DNA from: JALENY01 sp036310185
GTDB lineage: Bacteria > Bacillota > Clostridia > Lachnospirales > Lachnospiraceae
Assembly: GCA_036310185.1 (NCBI GenBank)
Contig: JAXJSH010000069.1
Span: 1-17,771 of the forward strand
Direction: 5' to 3'
Length of the DNA: 17,771 bases
The notes under the pieces were generated by a model that did not search any database, was not told where the DNA came from, and worked only from the letters and a program-made list of their open reading frames with translations. The position numbers were made by a program, and so were the translations under genes. Every line of letters starts with the position of its first letter. Within the stretch, counting starts at the first letter, position 1. This document shows positions 6,749-14,170 of this stretch, one piece after another.

Positions 6749-8824
6749 TTATTCCGACAAAAACTGCTCGGCCGAGTTCACCGCATTCTGCAGGATCGCT
6801 TCCACACCCGGAACACGATATACCATTGTGTTGGAGTGACTGAGCACTTTTGCCGTACTGCTGTTGCTCTGCTGGGCAACATCCAGCCAGTCACCGGCAG
6901 AAATATCAGCTTCCCGCACAAACAGTGTGCCGGAATCAATAAATTCCGTATCTTCTATCAGTTCCCCTTCTACGCGCAGTTTACTGGACTGCGTAAAGTT
7001 TTCACCGTATATATAATACATATCCTGACCGACCATTTCGATTCCGTTTAAACGCACCGCCTTGATTCCAAGACGAAGCAGGGTTTCTGAAAACGGATTG
7101 GACTGCTCATATACATACTGTTTACCGTAAAGCATATCGTACTGGAGCGTCTGCAGATTCAGCTGATATTCCTCATCCCCGCTCATAGACTGATGGTAAC
7201 GGAAAAGCGTACCTTCATGAATATCCAGATCATCCAGAACTTCCGCCATGGCCTGATATGCGTAAATGTTTTTCACTTCACGCTCCAGACCCATATTATC
7301 CCAGATTACATATTCCGTCTGGAACAGGTTGTAGTTCATCAGATCGATCTCTTCCAAGCCCATGGTCGGAAGATGATCTCCGTACAGCAGCAATATGGTG
7401 GGCTCTTCCCGCGCTTCCAGCATTGCAACCAGAGCTTTGACAAACTGATCCATCTCGTGAATTTCATTTACATAATATTCCCACATGCAGTTTGCTTCGT
7501 CACTCTCTGCACCGGTGACCGTAATCTCCGGATCTTCATACAGCGGTTCCTCCGGATAAGCTCCGTGACCCTGCACAGAAACCGTAAATACCAGATCCTG
7601 ATTGTCCGAAGAATCCAGACAGTCGGAAATGTACTTGATCAGGTTCTCATCGCGCATCCATCCCAGCTCGTTTACGTCATCCTGGGTATCCATATATTCT
7701 TCTGAAACAAAGGTACCAAAACCAAGTTTGGCATACACTTTCTTTCTGCTGTAAAAATTGGCCTCATTGTTGTGAATGGCATGGGTCGAATAGCCAATGC
7801 TGGACAGCACATTTGCGATACTCTCGCAGGTGGTATCCTGCAAAACACCTTTATATGGGTATTCCCCGGCTCCAAAATAGCGCATGCTCATACCGGTCAG
7901 TGTCTCGAACTCTGTATTTGCTGTTCCGGCCCCCACCGACGGAACCGTGTAATAGCCGGAAGAATATTCCGACATCAGCTGACGGAAATAAGGAATCGGA
8001 TCTTCGGACATTTCCAGATACCGCACCTTGGTTGGGTCAAAGAAAGACTCCAGCTGAACCGCAACAATATTCGGGAGCTGTTCGTCCTTCGGATAGGATG
8101 CCTCCGGCATCTCCTCCACAATACCGTCAATCAGCTCTTCGGAATAACCGTTTGGTTTATCCACTCCCGTATCAAAAATCGTAACGCCAAGACAATACGG
8201 ATATCCGTAATCTTCATAGGCCGATGCGATATTTCCAAAATAGGTGGATAAAATTCTCAGTTTAATACAAAGATTTGTGATTCCTGCAAAAGCCAGCGCC
8301 GCACAGAGAATTCCCGGGATATACCACTGATAATGCATTTTTCCCTGATATCTCGGCGCCTTGAAAAACGCAAAGACGATCAGTCCGATCACAAGAACAA
8401 CTGCCGCAACTGCCACAATCGCCAGTTCCGCCGACAAATATTTATTAAAAATACCCAGACCCTCTTTTAGCAGTTTCAGATCCGGCCCTGTGAACGGTGT
8501 CACACGATTTGCCAGAAGCATACCGTTGATCACACCGAGCATCAGCCAGAACGCAGTCAGCAAAAGCCGCATAAACACACGCCTTCTGACCAGAAATACG
8601 ATCAGGGTACTCACCCAGATCAGAAAAGTGTTGTACAAAAATACTTTTGTGCGGTTATCCAGAAAAAGAGCCGCTTCCCGCAGCGAATGTCTGGAAATAG
8701 CCTCGATCAGAAAATATCCCACAAAGCACGCTACAGCGTGCAGCAGAAGAGCATATCTGTTGCACACTGTAATAACATTTTCTCTGGTAGGCTTGTTAAA
8801 TTTTTTCAAGTTAATTTTTTTCAA
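6749..8824 (-). CDS. LtaS-like glycerophosphotransferase (sulfatase-fold membrane protein)
   Basis: The 691-residue protein has about five membrane helices in residues 20-190, then an extracellular sulfatase-type domain (about 250-520). Residues matching the lipoteichoic acid synthase active site are visible: Glu259 in NIVAVQLESF, the catalytic Thr301 in VGAGTANTEFETLTG, His420 in VSVQGHGAYP, and Asp483/His484 in LLLYGDHLP. LtaS enzymes transfer glycerophosphate from phosphatidylglycerol to a growing polymer outside the membrane. A C-terminal extension of roughly 100 residues (YYIYGENFTQSSKLRVEGEL and onward) resembles an IPT/TIG-like beta fold and is not part of typical LtaS. The start is TTG, preceded by GGAGG at eight bases; no suitable ATG is near. 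The exact polymer product is not known. Confidence 0.87.
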   Translation of the reverse strand: MKKINLKKFNKPTRENVITVCNRYALLLHAVACFVGYFLIEAISRHSLREAALFLDNRTKVFLYNTFLIWVSTLIVFLVRRRVFMRLLLTAFWLMLGVINGMLLANRVTPFTGPDLKLLKEGLGIFNKYLSAELAIVAVAAVVLVIGLIVFAFFKAPRYQGKMHYQWYIPGILCAALAFAGITNLCIKLRILSTYFGNIASAYEDYGYPYCLGVTIFDTGVDKPNGYSEELIDGIVEEMPEASYPKDEQLPNIVAVQLESFFDPTKVRYLEMSEDPIPYFRQLMSEYSSGYYTVPSVGAGTANTEFETLTGMSMRYFGAGEYPYKGVLQDTTCESIANVLSSIGYSTHAIHNNEANFYSRKKVYAKLGFGTFVSEEYMDTQDDVNELGWMRDENLIKYISDCLDSSDNQDLVFTVSVQGHGAYPEEPLYEDPEITVTGAESDEANCMWEYYVNEIHEMDQFVKALVAMLEAREEPTILLLYGDHLPTMGLEEIDLMNYNLFQTEYVIWDNMGLEREVKNIYAYQAMAEVLDDLDIHEGTLFRYHQSMSGDEEYQLNLQTLQYDMLYGKQYVYEQSNPFSETLLRLGIKAVRLNGIEMVGQDMYYIYGENFTQSSKLRVEGELIEDTEFIDSGTLFVREADISAGDWLDVAQQSNSSTAKVLSHSNTMVYRVPGVEAILQNAVNSAEQFLSE

Positions 8825-8897
8825 AATTATCCCCTCCGGGTATACCCCGATACAGATTCCCTGGTCCGTATCTCACACGGTATCCCTCTTTATCTTT

Positions 8898-11573
8898 CTA
8901 CTTAGACAACAGTTTCGCAAGATTTTCCATAACCTGCTCTTTCATCTTCGTATAAGATGCCAGTTTCTCCCTTTCCTCCTGCACCTTTGCAGCCGGTGCC
9001 TTGCTTGTAAATCTTTCATTGCTGAGCATGCCCTGGCAGCGGGCGATTTCTTTATCCAGACGTTCGGATTCTTTGGTCAGACGTTCTTTTTCTTTTTCCA
9101 TGTCTACCAGATCTTCCAACGGAATGTATACCGTTGCTGTGGAGGTAACCACAGAAACCGCATCTTCTCCGATTCCTTCTTTATCCATCTGGATTTCCAC
9201 GCTGCTTGCGCCCATGATACCGCCTACACGGCCAAAGCTTTCTGCTATAACCATAAATTTGTTATAGGCAGCTTCATCATTTGCCACAACATATACTTTT
9301 GACTTGCGGCTCATCGGCACGTTCATTTCGTTACGAATGTTACGAACGCCTCTTGCCACTTCTTTGATCATTTCGATCATCTCTTCACATTCCGGTGCAT
9401 TGCGTTCTTCGTTGTACTCCGGCCAGGAAGCGATCATAATGGATTCCTCTTCCGGCAAAAGCGTACAATAGATTTCTTCGGTTACGAACGGCATGAACGG
9501 ATGCAGCAGTTTCAGTGCCTGAGCCAGTACAGTCTTACATGTCCACAGGGCGCAGTCTGCAGAATATGCCGCTTTTTCATCGCGGTCTCTTAAGCCCATA
9601 CGAAGTTTTGCAATTTCAATATACCAGTTACAGAATTCTTCCCAGATGAAATCATATACTTTCTGAAGAGCAATACCGAGCTCATATTTATCCATATTCT
9701 CGGTCACGTCTTTTGTCAGTGTGTTTACTTTTGACAGAATCCACTTATCCGCCGGTTTCAGATCTTCGTACGGCGGAGTCTGGATTTCTTCTTCCGGAAG
9801 ATTCATCATGATGAAACGGGATGCATTCCATACTTTGTTGGCAAAGTTACGGCTGGATTCCACACGTTCCCAGTAGAAACGCATGTCGTTGCCCGGTGCA
9901 TTACCGGTCATCAGCGTCATACGCAGTGCATCTGCACCGTATTTATCAATAACTTCCAGCGGGTCAATACCGTTTCCAAGGGATTTGCTCATCTTGCGTC
10001 CCTGCGAATCACGAACAAGGCCGTGAATCAGAACATGATGGAACGGTGTCTTTCCCGTCTGTTCCAGACCGGAAAATACCATACGGATAACCCAGAAGAA
10101 GATGATATCGTATCCGGTTACCAGTACATCTGTCGGGTAAAAATATTCCAGTTCCGGGGTTTTTTCCGGCCATCCCAGTGTGGAGAACGGCCACAGCGCG
10201 GATGAGAACCAGGTATCCAGCGTGTCCTCATCCTGGGTCAGATGGGTGCAGCCGCACTTCGGACATTTTTCCGGTGCTCCGCCTTTCTGAACCACGATTT
10301 CACCGCATTCATCACAGTAATATGCCGGGATTCTGTGTCCCCACCACAGCTGTCTGGAAATACACCAGTCGCGGATGCCGTCCAGCCAGTGCAGATAAAT
10401 CTTGTCAAAACGTTCCGGAACGAAAGTCAGATTACCCTCTTTCAGCGTCTTGATCGCCTCTTCTCCCATCTCTTTCATTCTTACGAACCACTGCGGTTTT
10501 ACCATCGGTTCAACAGTGGTCTTGCAGCGGTCATGGGTTCCTACACTGTGTGTGTGCGGAACTACTTTTACCAGAAGACCCTGTGCATCCAGATCTGCAA
10601 CCATCGCTTTTCTTGCTTCATAACGATCCATTCCTGCATACTTTCCGCCCAGTTCATTGATGGTAGCATCGTCGTTCATGATATTGATTTCTTCCAGATT
10701 ATGACGTCTTCCTACCTCAAAGTCGTTCGGGTCGTGTGCCGGTGTGATCTTAACGCATCCGGTTCCGAACTCTTTATCTACATAATCATCCGCGATGACC
10801 GGAATCTCACGGTCGGTCAGCGGCAGTTTCAGCATCTTGCCGATCAGGTCTTTGTATCTTTCATCCTCCGGATTTACTGCAACTGCGGTATCACCCAGCA
10901 GAGTCTCCGGACGTGTGGTTGCGATCTCTACAAATCTTCCCTCTTCGCCAACGATCGGGTAATTGATGTGCCAGAAATTGCCTTCCTGATCCACATGCTC
11001 TACTTCCGCGTCGGAAATGGAAGTCTGACATACCGGACACCAGTTGATGATTCTGGAGCCTTTGTAGATATAACCTTTTTCATATAATTTTACAAAAACT
11101 TCCTCAACCGCTTTAGAACATCCCTCGTCCATGGTAAAACGCTCACGCTCCCAGTCAGCGGAAGAACCAAGTTTTTTCAGCTGATTGATAATGCGGTTGC
11201 CGTACTCCTCTTTCCATGCCCATGCATGTTTTAAGAATTCCTCACGGCCAATCTCGTTTTTGTCAATGCCCTCAGATTTCAGTTTTTCAATAACCTTTAC
11301 CTCTGTTGCAATGGCCGCGTGGTCGGTTCCCGGCTGCCAAAGTGCTTCATAGCCCTGCATTCTCTTAAAACGAATCAGAATATCCTGCATGGTGTTGTCA
11401 AGGGCGTGACCCATATGCAGCTGACCGGTTACGTTTGGCGGCGGCATAACGATGGTAAACGGTTTTTTATCCGGATTTACTTTTGCATGAAAGTATCCGT
11501 TGTCCATCCATTTCTGGTACAGACGTTCTTCAATGTCCTTTGGATCATAAGTCTTTGAAAGTTCTTTTCTCAT
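8898..11573 (-). CDS. valS: Valyl-tRNA synthetase
   Basis: This class I aminoacyl-tRNA synthetase of 891 residues ligates valine to tRNA-Val. It shows the HIGH-type motif HMGH (53-56) within PPPNVTGQLHMGHAL, and KMSKS (527-531). The editing (CP1) domain spans about residues 190-340, with TTRPETLLGDTAVAVNP and GTGCVKITPAHDPND. Cysteine pairs that may bind zinc lie at 179/182 and 420/423 with 437/440. The C-terminal coiled-coil arm is at about 825-890. The reading frame extends 11 codons further upstream, but ATG at 11573 has AAAGGA eight bases before it and matches the usual N terminus. Expression is controlled by the T-box leader directly upstream. Confidence 0.97.
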   Translation of the reverse strand: MRKELSKTYDPKDIEERLYQKWMDNGYFHAKVNPDKKPFTIVMPPPNVTGQLHMGHALDNTMQDILIRFKRMQGYEALWQPGTDHAAIATEVKVIEKLKSEGIDKNEIGREEFLKHAWAWKEEYGNRIINQLKKLGSSADWERERFTMDEGCSKAVEEVFVKLYEKGYIYKGSRIINWCPVCQTSISDAEVEHVDQEGNFWHINYPIVGEEGRFVEIATTRPETLLGDTAVAVNPEDERYKDLIGKMLKLPLTDREIPVIADDYVDKEFGTGCVKITPAHDPNDFEVGRRHNLEEINIMNDDATINELGGKYAGMDRYEARKAMVADLDAQGLLVKVVPHTHSVGTHDRCKTTVEPMVKPQWFVRMKEMGEEAIKTLKEGNLTFVPERFDKIYLHWLDGIRDWCISRQLWWGHRIPAYYCDECGEIVVQKGGAPEKCPKCGCTHLTQDEDTLDTWFSSALWPFSTLGWPEKTPELEYFYPTDVLVTGYDIIFFWVIRMVFSGLEQTGKTPFHHVLIHGLVRDSQGRKMSKSLGNGIDPLEVIDKYGADALRMTLMTGNAPGNDMRFYWERVESSRNFANKVWNASRFIMMNLPEEEIQTPPYEDLKPADKWILSKVNTLTKDVTENMDKYELGIALQKVYDFIWEEFCNWYIEIAKLRMGLRDRDEKAAYSADCALWTCKTVLAQALKLLHPFMPFVTEEIYCTLLPEEESIMIASWPEYNEERNAPECEEMIEMIKEVARGVRNIRNEMNVPMSRKSKVYVVANDEAAYNKFMVIAESFGRVGGIMGASSVEIQMDKEGIGEDAVSVVTSTATVYIPLEDLVDMEKEKERLTKESERLDKEIARCQGMLSNERFTSKAPAAKVQEEREKLASYTKMKEQVMENLAKLLSK

Positions 11574-11623
11574 GATGTTTTCCTTTCTTATTTGAATTAG
11601 TATCATACATAGTTTTTTTCAGG

Positions 11624-11673
11624 TATTCCAGCGGAAATGATTCCCATACAGAAATTTCCGCACCGCCGGAATA
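11624..11673 (-). other. Second hairpin between T-box terminator and valS
   Basis: Beyond the T-box terminator, GCGGAAAT and ATTTCCGC (11654-11661 and 11631-11638) form a perfect eight-pair stem. TATTCC/GGAATA extends it (11668-11673 with 11624-11629), with an unequal internal bulge. No T run follows, so it is not a terminator. It may protect the 5' end of a processed valS message. Confidence 0.5.
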
Positions 11674-11699
11674 GAAAAAGCCGCCCTCCGAAAAGGGCG
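11673..11699 (-). terminator. T-box regulatory terminator
   Basis: On the minus strand, the six-pair stem CGCCCT/AGGGCG (11694-11699 with 11682-11687) is followed by GC and a T run at 11675-11679. It directly follows the T-box sequence, whose pairing as an antiterminator would be the alternative fold. This is the attenuator of the valS operon. Confidence 0.88.
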
Positions 11700-11927
11700 A
11701 CTGTAAGTTCGCGGTACCACCTTTATTACACAGAATCCTCTGTGCATCTCAAAATCCGATAACGGGGATGAGCCGTAAGACACTACTTTTTTGTTCGCGT
11801 CTTCGATTCAAAAGCTACCTTCCATTCACACTTCCTTGGATGACCTCTCAGCCGGTGGGTCTTCCTCTCTGGCAGGGTTATGCATGTACTCCTCTTTCTC
11901 ACTATCTTTGCTTATGCTGATTTTCTT
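11673..11927 (-). promoter_or_regulatory. T-box leader (tRNA-Val sensing)
   Basis: The untranslated leader of valS has the full T-box layout on the minus strand. The Stem I side contains GAGGAGTACATG and later CAGAGAGG. A specifier-loop region reads GGAAGGTAGCTTTTGAA, giving GTA, a valine codon, at 11816-11818. The conserved T-box sequence AAGGTGGTACCGCG is at 11710-11723, followed by the terminator hairpin. Uncharged tRNA-Val should pair with both the specifier and the T-box, stabilise the antiterminator and allow transcription of valS and the genes after it. The specifier codon agrees with the downstream synthetase, which is strong support. Confidence 0.93.
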
Positions 11928-11933
11928 CTACTT

Positions 11934-11962
11934 ATCATAAGCGTCCCATCTGTTTTTGTCAA
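11934..11962 (-). promoter_or_regulatory. SigA-type promoter of the valS operon
   Basis: On the minus strand, TTGACA (11957-11962) and TATGAT (11934-11939) are separated by exactly 17 bases. Transcription would start near 11927, just ahead of Stem I of the T-box leader. Confidence 0.87.
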
Positions 11963-12069
11963 GATAGGAAATCGCGGAAATACAGGCTTTCTTACTCCCG
12001 AAAAGCCTTCAAAATGCTGCCCTGCAAAATCATTCATACCTCTTCAGGATTTGTTTTTCACATAATTGG

Positions 12070-12086
12070 TGATGTTGGGGTCAAAA
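12070..12086 (+). repeat. TGATGTTGGGG(T/G)CAAAA motif, copy 1
   Basis: These 17 bases match the motif at 16513-16529 at 16 of 17 positions. Both copies lie 40-110 bases upstream of a plus-strand gene, here the lipoprotein gene. This copy lacks the right arm that makes the second copy a hairpin. Confidence 0.45.
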
Positions 12087-12124
12087 TAATCCATAAAACA
12101 TTTATTTCCTCTTTTACAAAAATA

Positions 12125-12133
12125 TGTTAGAAT
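12125..12133 (+). promoter_or_regulatory. Possible extended -10 promoter of the lipoprotein gene
   Basis: TGTTAGAAT fits an extended -10 element (TGn followed by TAGAAT). No good -35 is seen at the usual spacing. A perfect TATAAT lies at 12146-12151 but would start transcription almost on the ribosome binding site, so it is less likely. Confidence 0.4.
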
Positions 12134-12178
12134 ACTCCTGCCGATTATAATCAGCAACAAAGGAAAAGGAGAAGAAAA

Positions 12179-12898
12179 ATGAAAACATTGAAAAAACATA
12201 CACTGCTTTTTGCCTTAATGCTGTGTATGCTTGCAAACATCTGCGCCTGCGGAAGTGTCGGAGGATTCGGAACAAAAGATGTCTCTACACTGGTTCAGGG
12301 GAACATCGACCATATTTACCTTGGTAAATACGATGCGGAATACCTTAAAATGGTAGATATTACAGAAGAGGAAGCAGAAGCAGACTATCTGGACGGTCTG
12401 CAGATGGAAGCGGAATTTTTTGCCAGCTACTGGGGAATCATCGACACAAGCTACGGTGAAAGCTACGATGATCTGGATGAAAGCCTGCAAAATGCCATTA
12501 TCGGTCTCTATAAGGAGATTTACAGTCATACCCAATATGAAATCCAGTCCGTAACCAAACTGGAGGACGGAAGCTATTCCGTCAAAGTTCTGGTCGATCC
12601 GATTGACATCATGGTACAGGCTGATGAAATATATATGAACGATGAATATGAACCGCTCAACGAGTTCTGGACAAAATATGCAGAAGTTGACGTATCTGCC
12701 ATGACCGATGAAGAATATATGGCATTTACCAATGAATATGGTAAAATCATCGTACAGATGGTAAGCGATCTGCTGCCGGAACTCGGTTACGAAGAACAGA
12801 AATCTCAGGTTATCCAGGTTGAGGTCGAAGACGGTATTCAGAGTATCAACGAAGACGACTTTGGTATCTTTGACAGTTATGTCATCTCTTATCCGTGA
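12179..12898 (+). CDS. Predicted lipoprotein of unknown function
   Basis: The 239-residue protein starts with a lipoprotein signal: MKTLKKHTLLFALMLCMLAN, then ICACGSVGG. The most likely lipidated cysteine is Cys24 (lipobox ICAC), though Cys22 is possible. The mature part is acidic and rich in Tyr, Glu and Asp, with mainly helical segments (for example EEEAEADYLDGLQMEAEFFA) and no membrane span. This suggests a surface-exposed protein tethered to the outer face of the membrane. I do not recognise a named domain with certainty. The ATG is preceded by AAAGGAAAAGGAG. The gene stands alone between a divergent promoter region and a bidirectional terminator. A long open frame on the opposite strand is an antisense shadow. 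Confidence 0.85.
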   Translation: MKTLKKHTLLFALMLCMLANICACGSVGGFGTKDVSTLVQGNIDHIYLGKYDAEYLKMVDITEEEAEADYLDGLQMEAEFFASYWGIIDTSYGESYDDLDESLQNAIIGLYKEIYSHTQYEIQSVTKLEDGSYSVKVLVDPIDIMVQADEIYMNDEYEPLNEFWTKYAEVDVSAMTDEEYMAFTNEYGKIIVQMVSDLLPELGYEEQKSQVIQVEVEDGIQSINEDDFGIFDSYVISYP

Positions 12899-12941
12899 TA
12901 ACGGCGTCACAAACAAAAGAAACAGCCAAAACAGGGCATAC

Positions 12942-12992
12942 AAAAAATGCGGCCAACACACTGGTTTTCGTCCAGGTGCGGCCGCATTTTTT
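12942..12992. terminator. Bidirectional Rho-independent terminator
   Basis: A 13-base arm, AAAAAATGCGGCC (12942-12954), pairs with GGCCGCATTTTTT (12980-12992). Inside it, CACTGG pairs with CCAGGTG, with one bulge. A/T tracts flank both sides, so it can end the lipoprotein transcript on the plus strand and the transporter pair on the minus strand. Confidence 0.9.
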
Positions 12993-13076
12993 ATATTCTT
13001 ATCTATCCTGCTGTGAATATGTCACATCCACATTTTCTGCTTTTACTTTTCCTTACCACTATATTCAATTCCAGTA

Positions 13077-13418
13077 TTACATATAAAAAATCACTACTCC
13101 AGCCAGAATAATCAGATTTCCGATCAGCTTTTTCTTCGTGATTTTCTCTTTAAAGAAAAGCCAGCTCAGAATCATAACGAACCAGAATCCCAATGACTCG
13201 ATGACCGGTCCGTTCTTATATTCCACTTTGCGATACGCCAGCACATTCAGCAGCATACCAATCACCATGATTCCGTATCCGCAGATCACATGGGGATTCA
13301 GGTATTCAAAAATAATCGATCTATGTTCTTTCATGGCTCCTTTTTTTAACAAGATCTGTGCAAAAGAAGCCAGGATAACACTTGCTAAAATAAGTAATAA
13401 ATACGGACTAAAATTCAT
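13077..13418 (-). CDS. Half-size EamA/DMT family membrane protein (second of pair)
   Basis: The 113-residue protein has four predicted membrane helices and no soluble domain. It resembles one half of an EamA/drug-metabolite transporter protein: the start LILASVILASFAQILLKKGA and the end WLFFKEKITKKKLIGNLIIL followed by AGVVIF are typical. SMR drug pumps of this size carry a glutamate in helix 1, which is absent here, so the closer comparison is the ArnE/ArnF type of lipid-linked sugar flippase subunits. Its ATG lies 11 bases inside the end of the partner gene, so the two are co-translated and probably form a heterodimer. Substrate unknown. Confidence 0.8.
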   Translation of the reverse strand: MNFSPYLLLILASVILASFAQILLKKGAMKEHRSIIFEYLNPHVICGYGIMVIGMLLNVLAYRKVEYKNGPVIESLGFWFVMILSWLFFKEKITKKKLIGNLIILAGVVIFYM

Positions 13419-13758
13419 CTGAGTTCACCACCATCGTTCCTGCAAAAATAACAATAACCCCAAGGATATTTTTCCAGGTAATCCTTTCCTGAAAGAATAG
13501 AAAAGCCCATATCATGGACCAGAAAATCGCCATAGCCCGGTTGACATAAGCCAGCGACAATGGAAATCGTTTGATGACCTGCTGCCACACAATTGCGTAA
13601 CACCCAAGAATGAACAATTCCAGACCGATAAAAAAAAGAAACGGAAGTGACAGCATCTCATAACCGGCTGCTGCTTTCCCTGCGATTCCGCTGAATGTAT
13701 ACAGCACAACCGCCATCTGAATTAAAAGAATCTGTTTTACTGATATTTTGTTTTTCAC
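13408..13758 (-). CDS. Half-size EamA/DMT family membrane protein (first of pair)
   Basis: The 116-residue protein has four predicted membrane helices. EamA-like features are the central LAYVNRAMAIFWSMIWAFLF and the end FQERITWKNILGVIVIFAGT. Like its partner, it lacks a charged glutamate in helix 1. The start is GTG at 13758 with AGAGGG at a normal distance. Two overlapping genes for half-size, related but different four-helix proteins are the usual sign of an obligate heterodimeric transporter of the DMT superfamily. Substrate and physiological role cannot be read from the sequence. Confidence 0.8.
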   Translation of the reverse strand: MKNKISVKQILLIQMAVVLYTFSGIAGKAAAGYEMLSLPFLFFIGLELFILGCYAIVWQQVIKRFPLSLAYVNRAMAIFWSMIWAFLFFQERITWKNILGVIVIFAGTMVVNSDEF

Positions 13759-13782
13759 CTAATCCCTCTTTCGTACTGCATT

Positions 13783-13813
13783 TACCGAAAAACCGGTTAC
13801 ATTCTTTTCGGTA
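13783..13813. promoter_or_regulatory. Inverted repeat upstream of the EamA pair
   Basis: TACCGAAAA (13783-13791) and TTTTCGGTA (13805-13813) are perfect nine-base arms around a 13-base centre, 25 bases upstream of the GTG start. No T run follows in the direction of the genes. It may be an operator or an RNA hairpin controlling the transporter pair. Confidence 0.5.
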
Positions 13814-13871
13814 TCATTTATTACATAGCCTGCTCCTCGCAGGAACCAGATTTTAGTATACACGAATCTAC

Positions 13872-13906
13872 GCAAGAAAAAAAGGGGAATCTTCCCCTTT
13901 TCTTGC
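13872..13906 (-). terminator. Terminator of the spore protein gene
   Basis: GCAAG (13872-13876) pairs with CTTGC (13902-13906), and the inner GGGGAA pairs with TTCCCC (13884-13889 with 13892-13897). On the minus strand seven T residues (13877-13883) follow the inner stem. It lies five bases after the stop of the spore protein gene. Confidence 0.82.
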
Positions 13907-13910
13907 ATTT

Positions 13911-14099
13911 TCATTCCCCATTCAGCTCCCGTTTGCGTTTTGTCATGAGACCGCCGATACGTCCTGTTTCTTTCGCGGACAGGGATTTCCAGCCTTCGTT
14001 CAGCACCCGGTCCAACAGCCCCAGTTCCTCCGCAATCTCATATTTCAGCTGTTCCTCCGGGGTAATCTGTCTTAATTTTGCATTTTTTCTTTTTCCCAT
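13911..14099 (-). CDS. Alpha/beta-type small acid-soluble spore protein
   Basis: From the preferred ATG at 14099 the product is 62 residues. The family core is visible: LKYEIAEELGLLDRVLNEGW (about 18-37), then LSAKETGRIGGLMTKRKREL. It contains the EIA-E-E stretch that in the family holds the GPR protease cleavage site, and the GG motif near the C terminus. Such proteins coat spore DNA and protect it, and are degraded on germination. The N terminus is unusually basic (MGKRKNAK). The frame continues upstream, but an ATG at 14111 touches the Shine-Dalgarno AAGGAGG (14112-14118), so the later ATG, 12 bases away, is more likely. A SigG-like promoter lies just upstream. Confidence 0.82.
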   Translation of the reverse strand: MGKRKNAKLRQITPEEQLKYEIAEELGLLDRVLNEGWKSLSAKETGRIGGLMTKRKRELNGE

Positions 14100-14101
14100 A
14101 G

Positions 14102-14139
14102 AAAAGGTCATCCTCCTTCTGTTAGGAGTATGACCTTTT
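14102..14139. terminator. Terminator-like hairpin covering the spore protein Shine-Dalgarno
   Basis: AAAAGGTCATCCTCC (14102-14116) pairs with GGAGTATGACCTTTT (14125-14139), leaving one mismatch in 15 pairs and an eight-base loop. Short T runs flank both sides. On the minus strand it would end the PadR-PspC operon transcript. It also pairs with the GGAGG of the spore protein gene, so messages coming from upstream would have that site hidden. Confidence 0.75.
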
Positions 14140-14155
14140 TCCGGATTATTATTCA
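14127..14155 (-). promoter_or_regulatory. SigG/SigF-like promoter of the spore protein gene
   Basis: On the minus strand, TGAATA (14150-14155) and CATACT (14127-14132) are 17 bases apart, close to the known forespore sigma factor pattern of a TGAATA-like -35 and CATnnTA -10. Transcription would start near 14120, just before the ribosome binding site. SigG-type control fits the gene's role. Confidence 0.5.
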
Positions 14156-14170
14156 GATGGTTCGTCAGGT

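Noticed and set aside
8838..8847. GGGTATACCC palindrome upstream of the LtaS-like gene
   Set aside because: Ten bases only, in a GC-rich ribosome-site region. No sign of a terminator or a second copy, so chance is likely.
10242..11087. 281-residue plus-strand open frame within valS
   Set aside because: It is antisense to conserved synthetase domains (editing domain and zinc-binding region). The length reflects codon bias of valS on the other strand.
12215..12961. 248-residue open frame on the minus strand, hydrophobic at the start
   Set aside because: It lies fully antisense to the lipoprotein gene, which has a lipobox, a strong ribosome site and its own terminator. The antisense frame has no good Shine-Dalgarno and an unlikely composition (very rich in Phe, Ile and Val).
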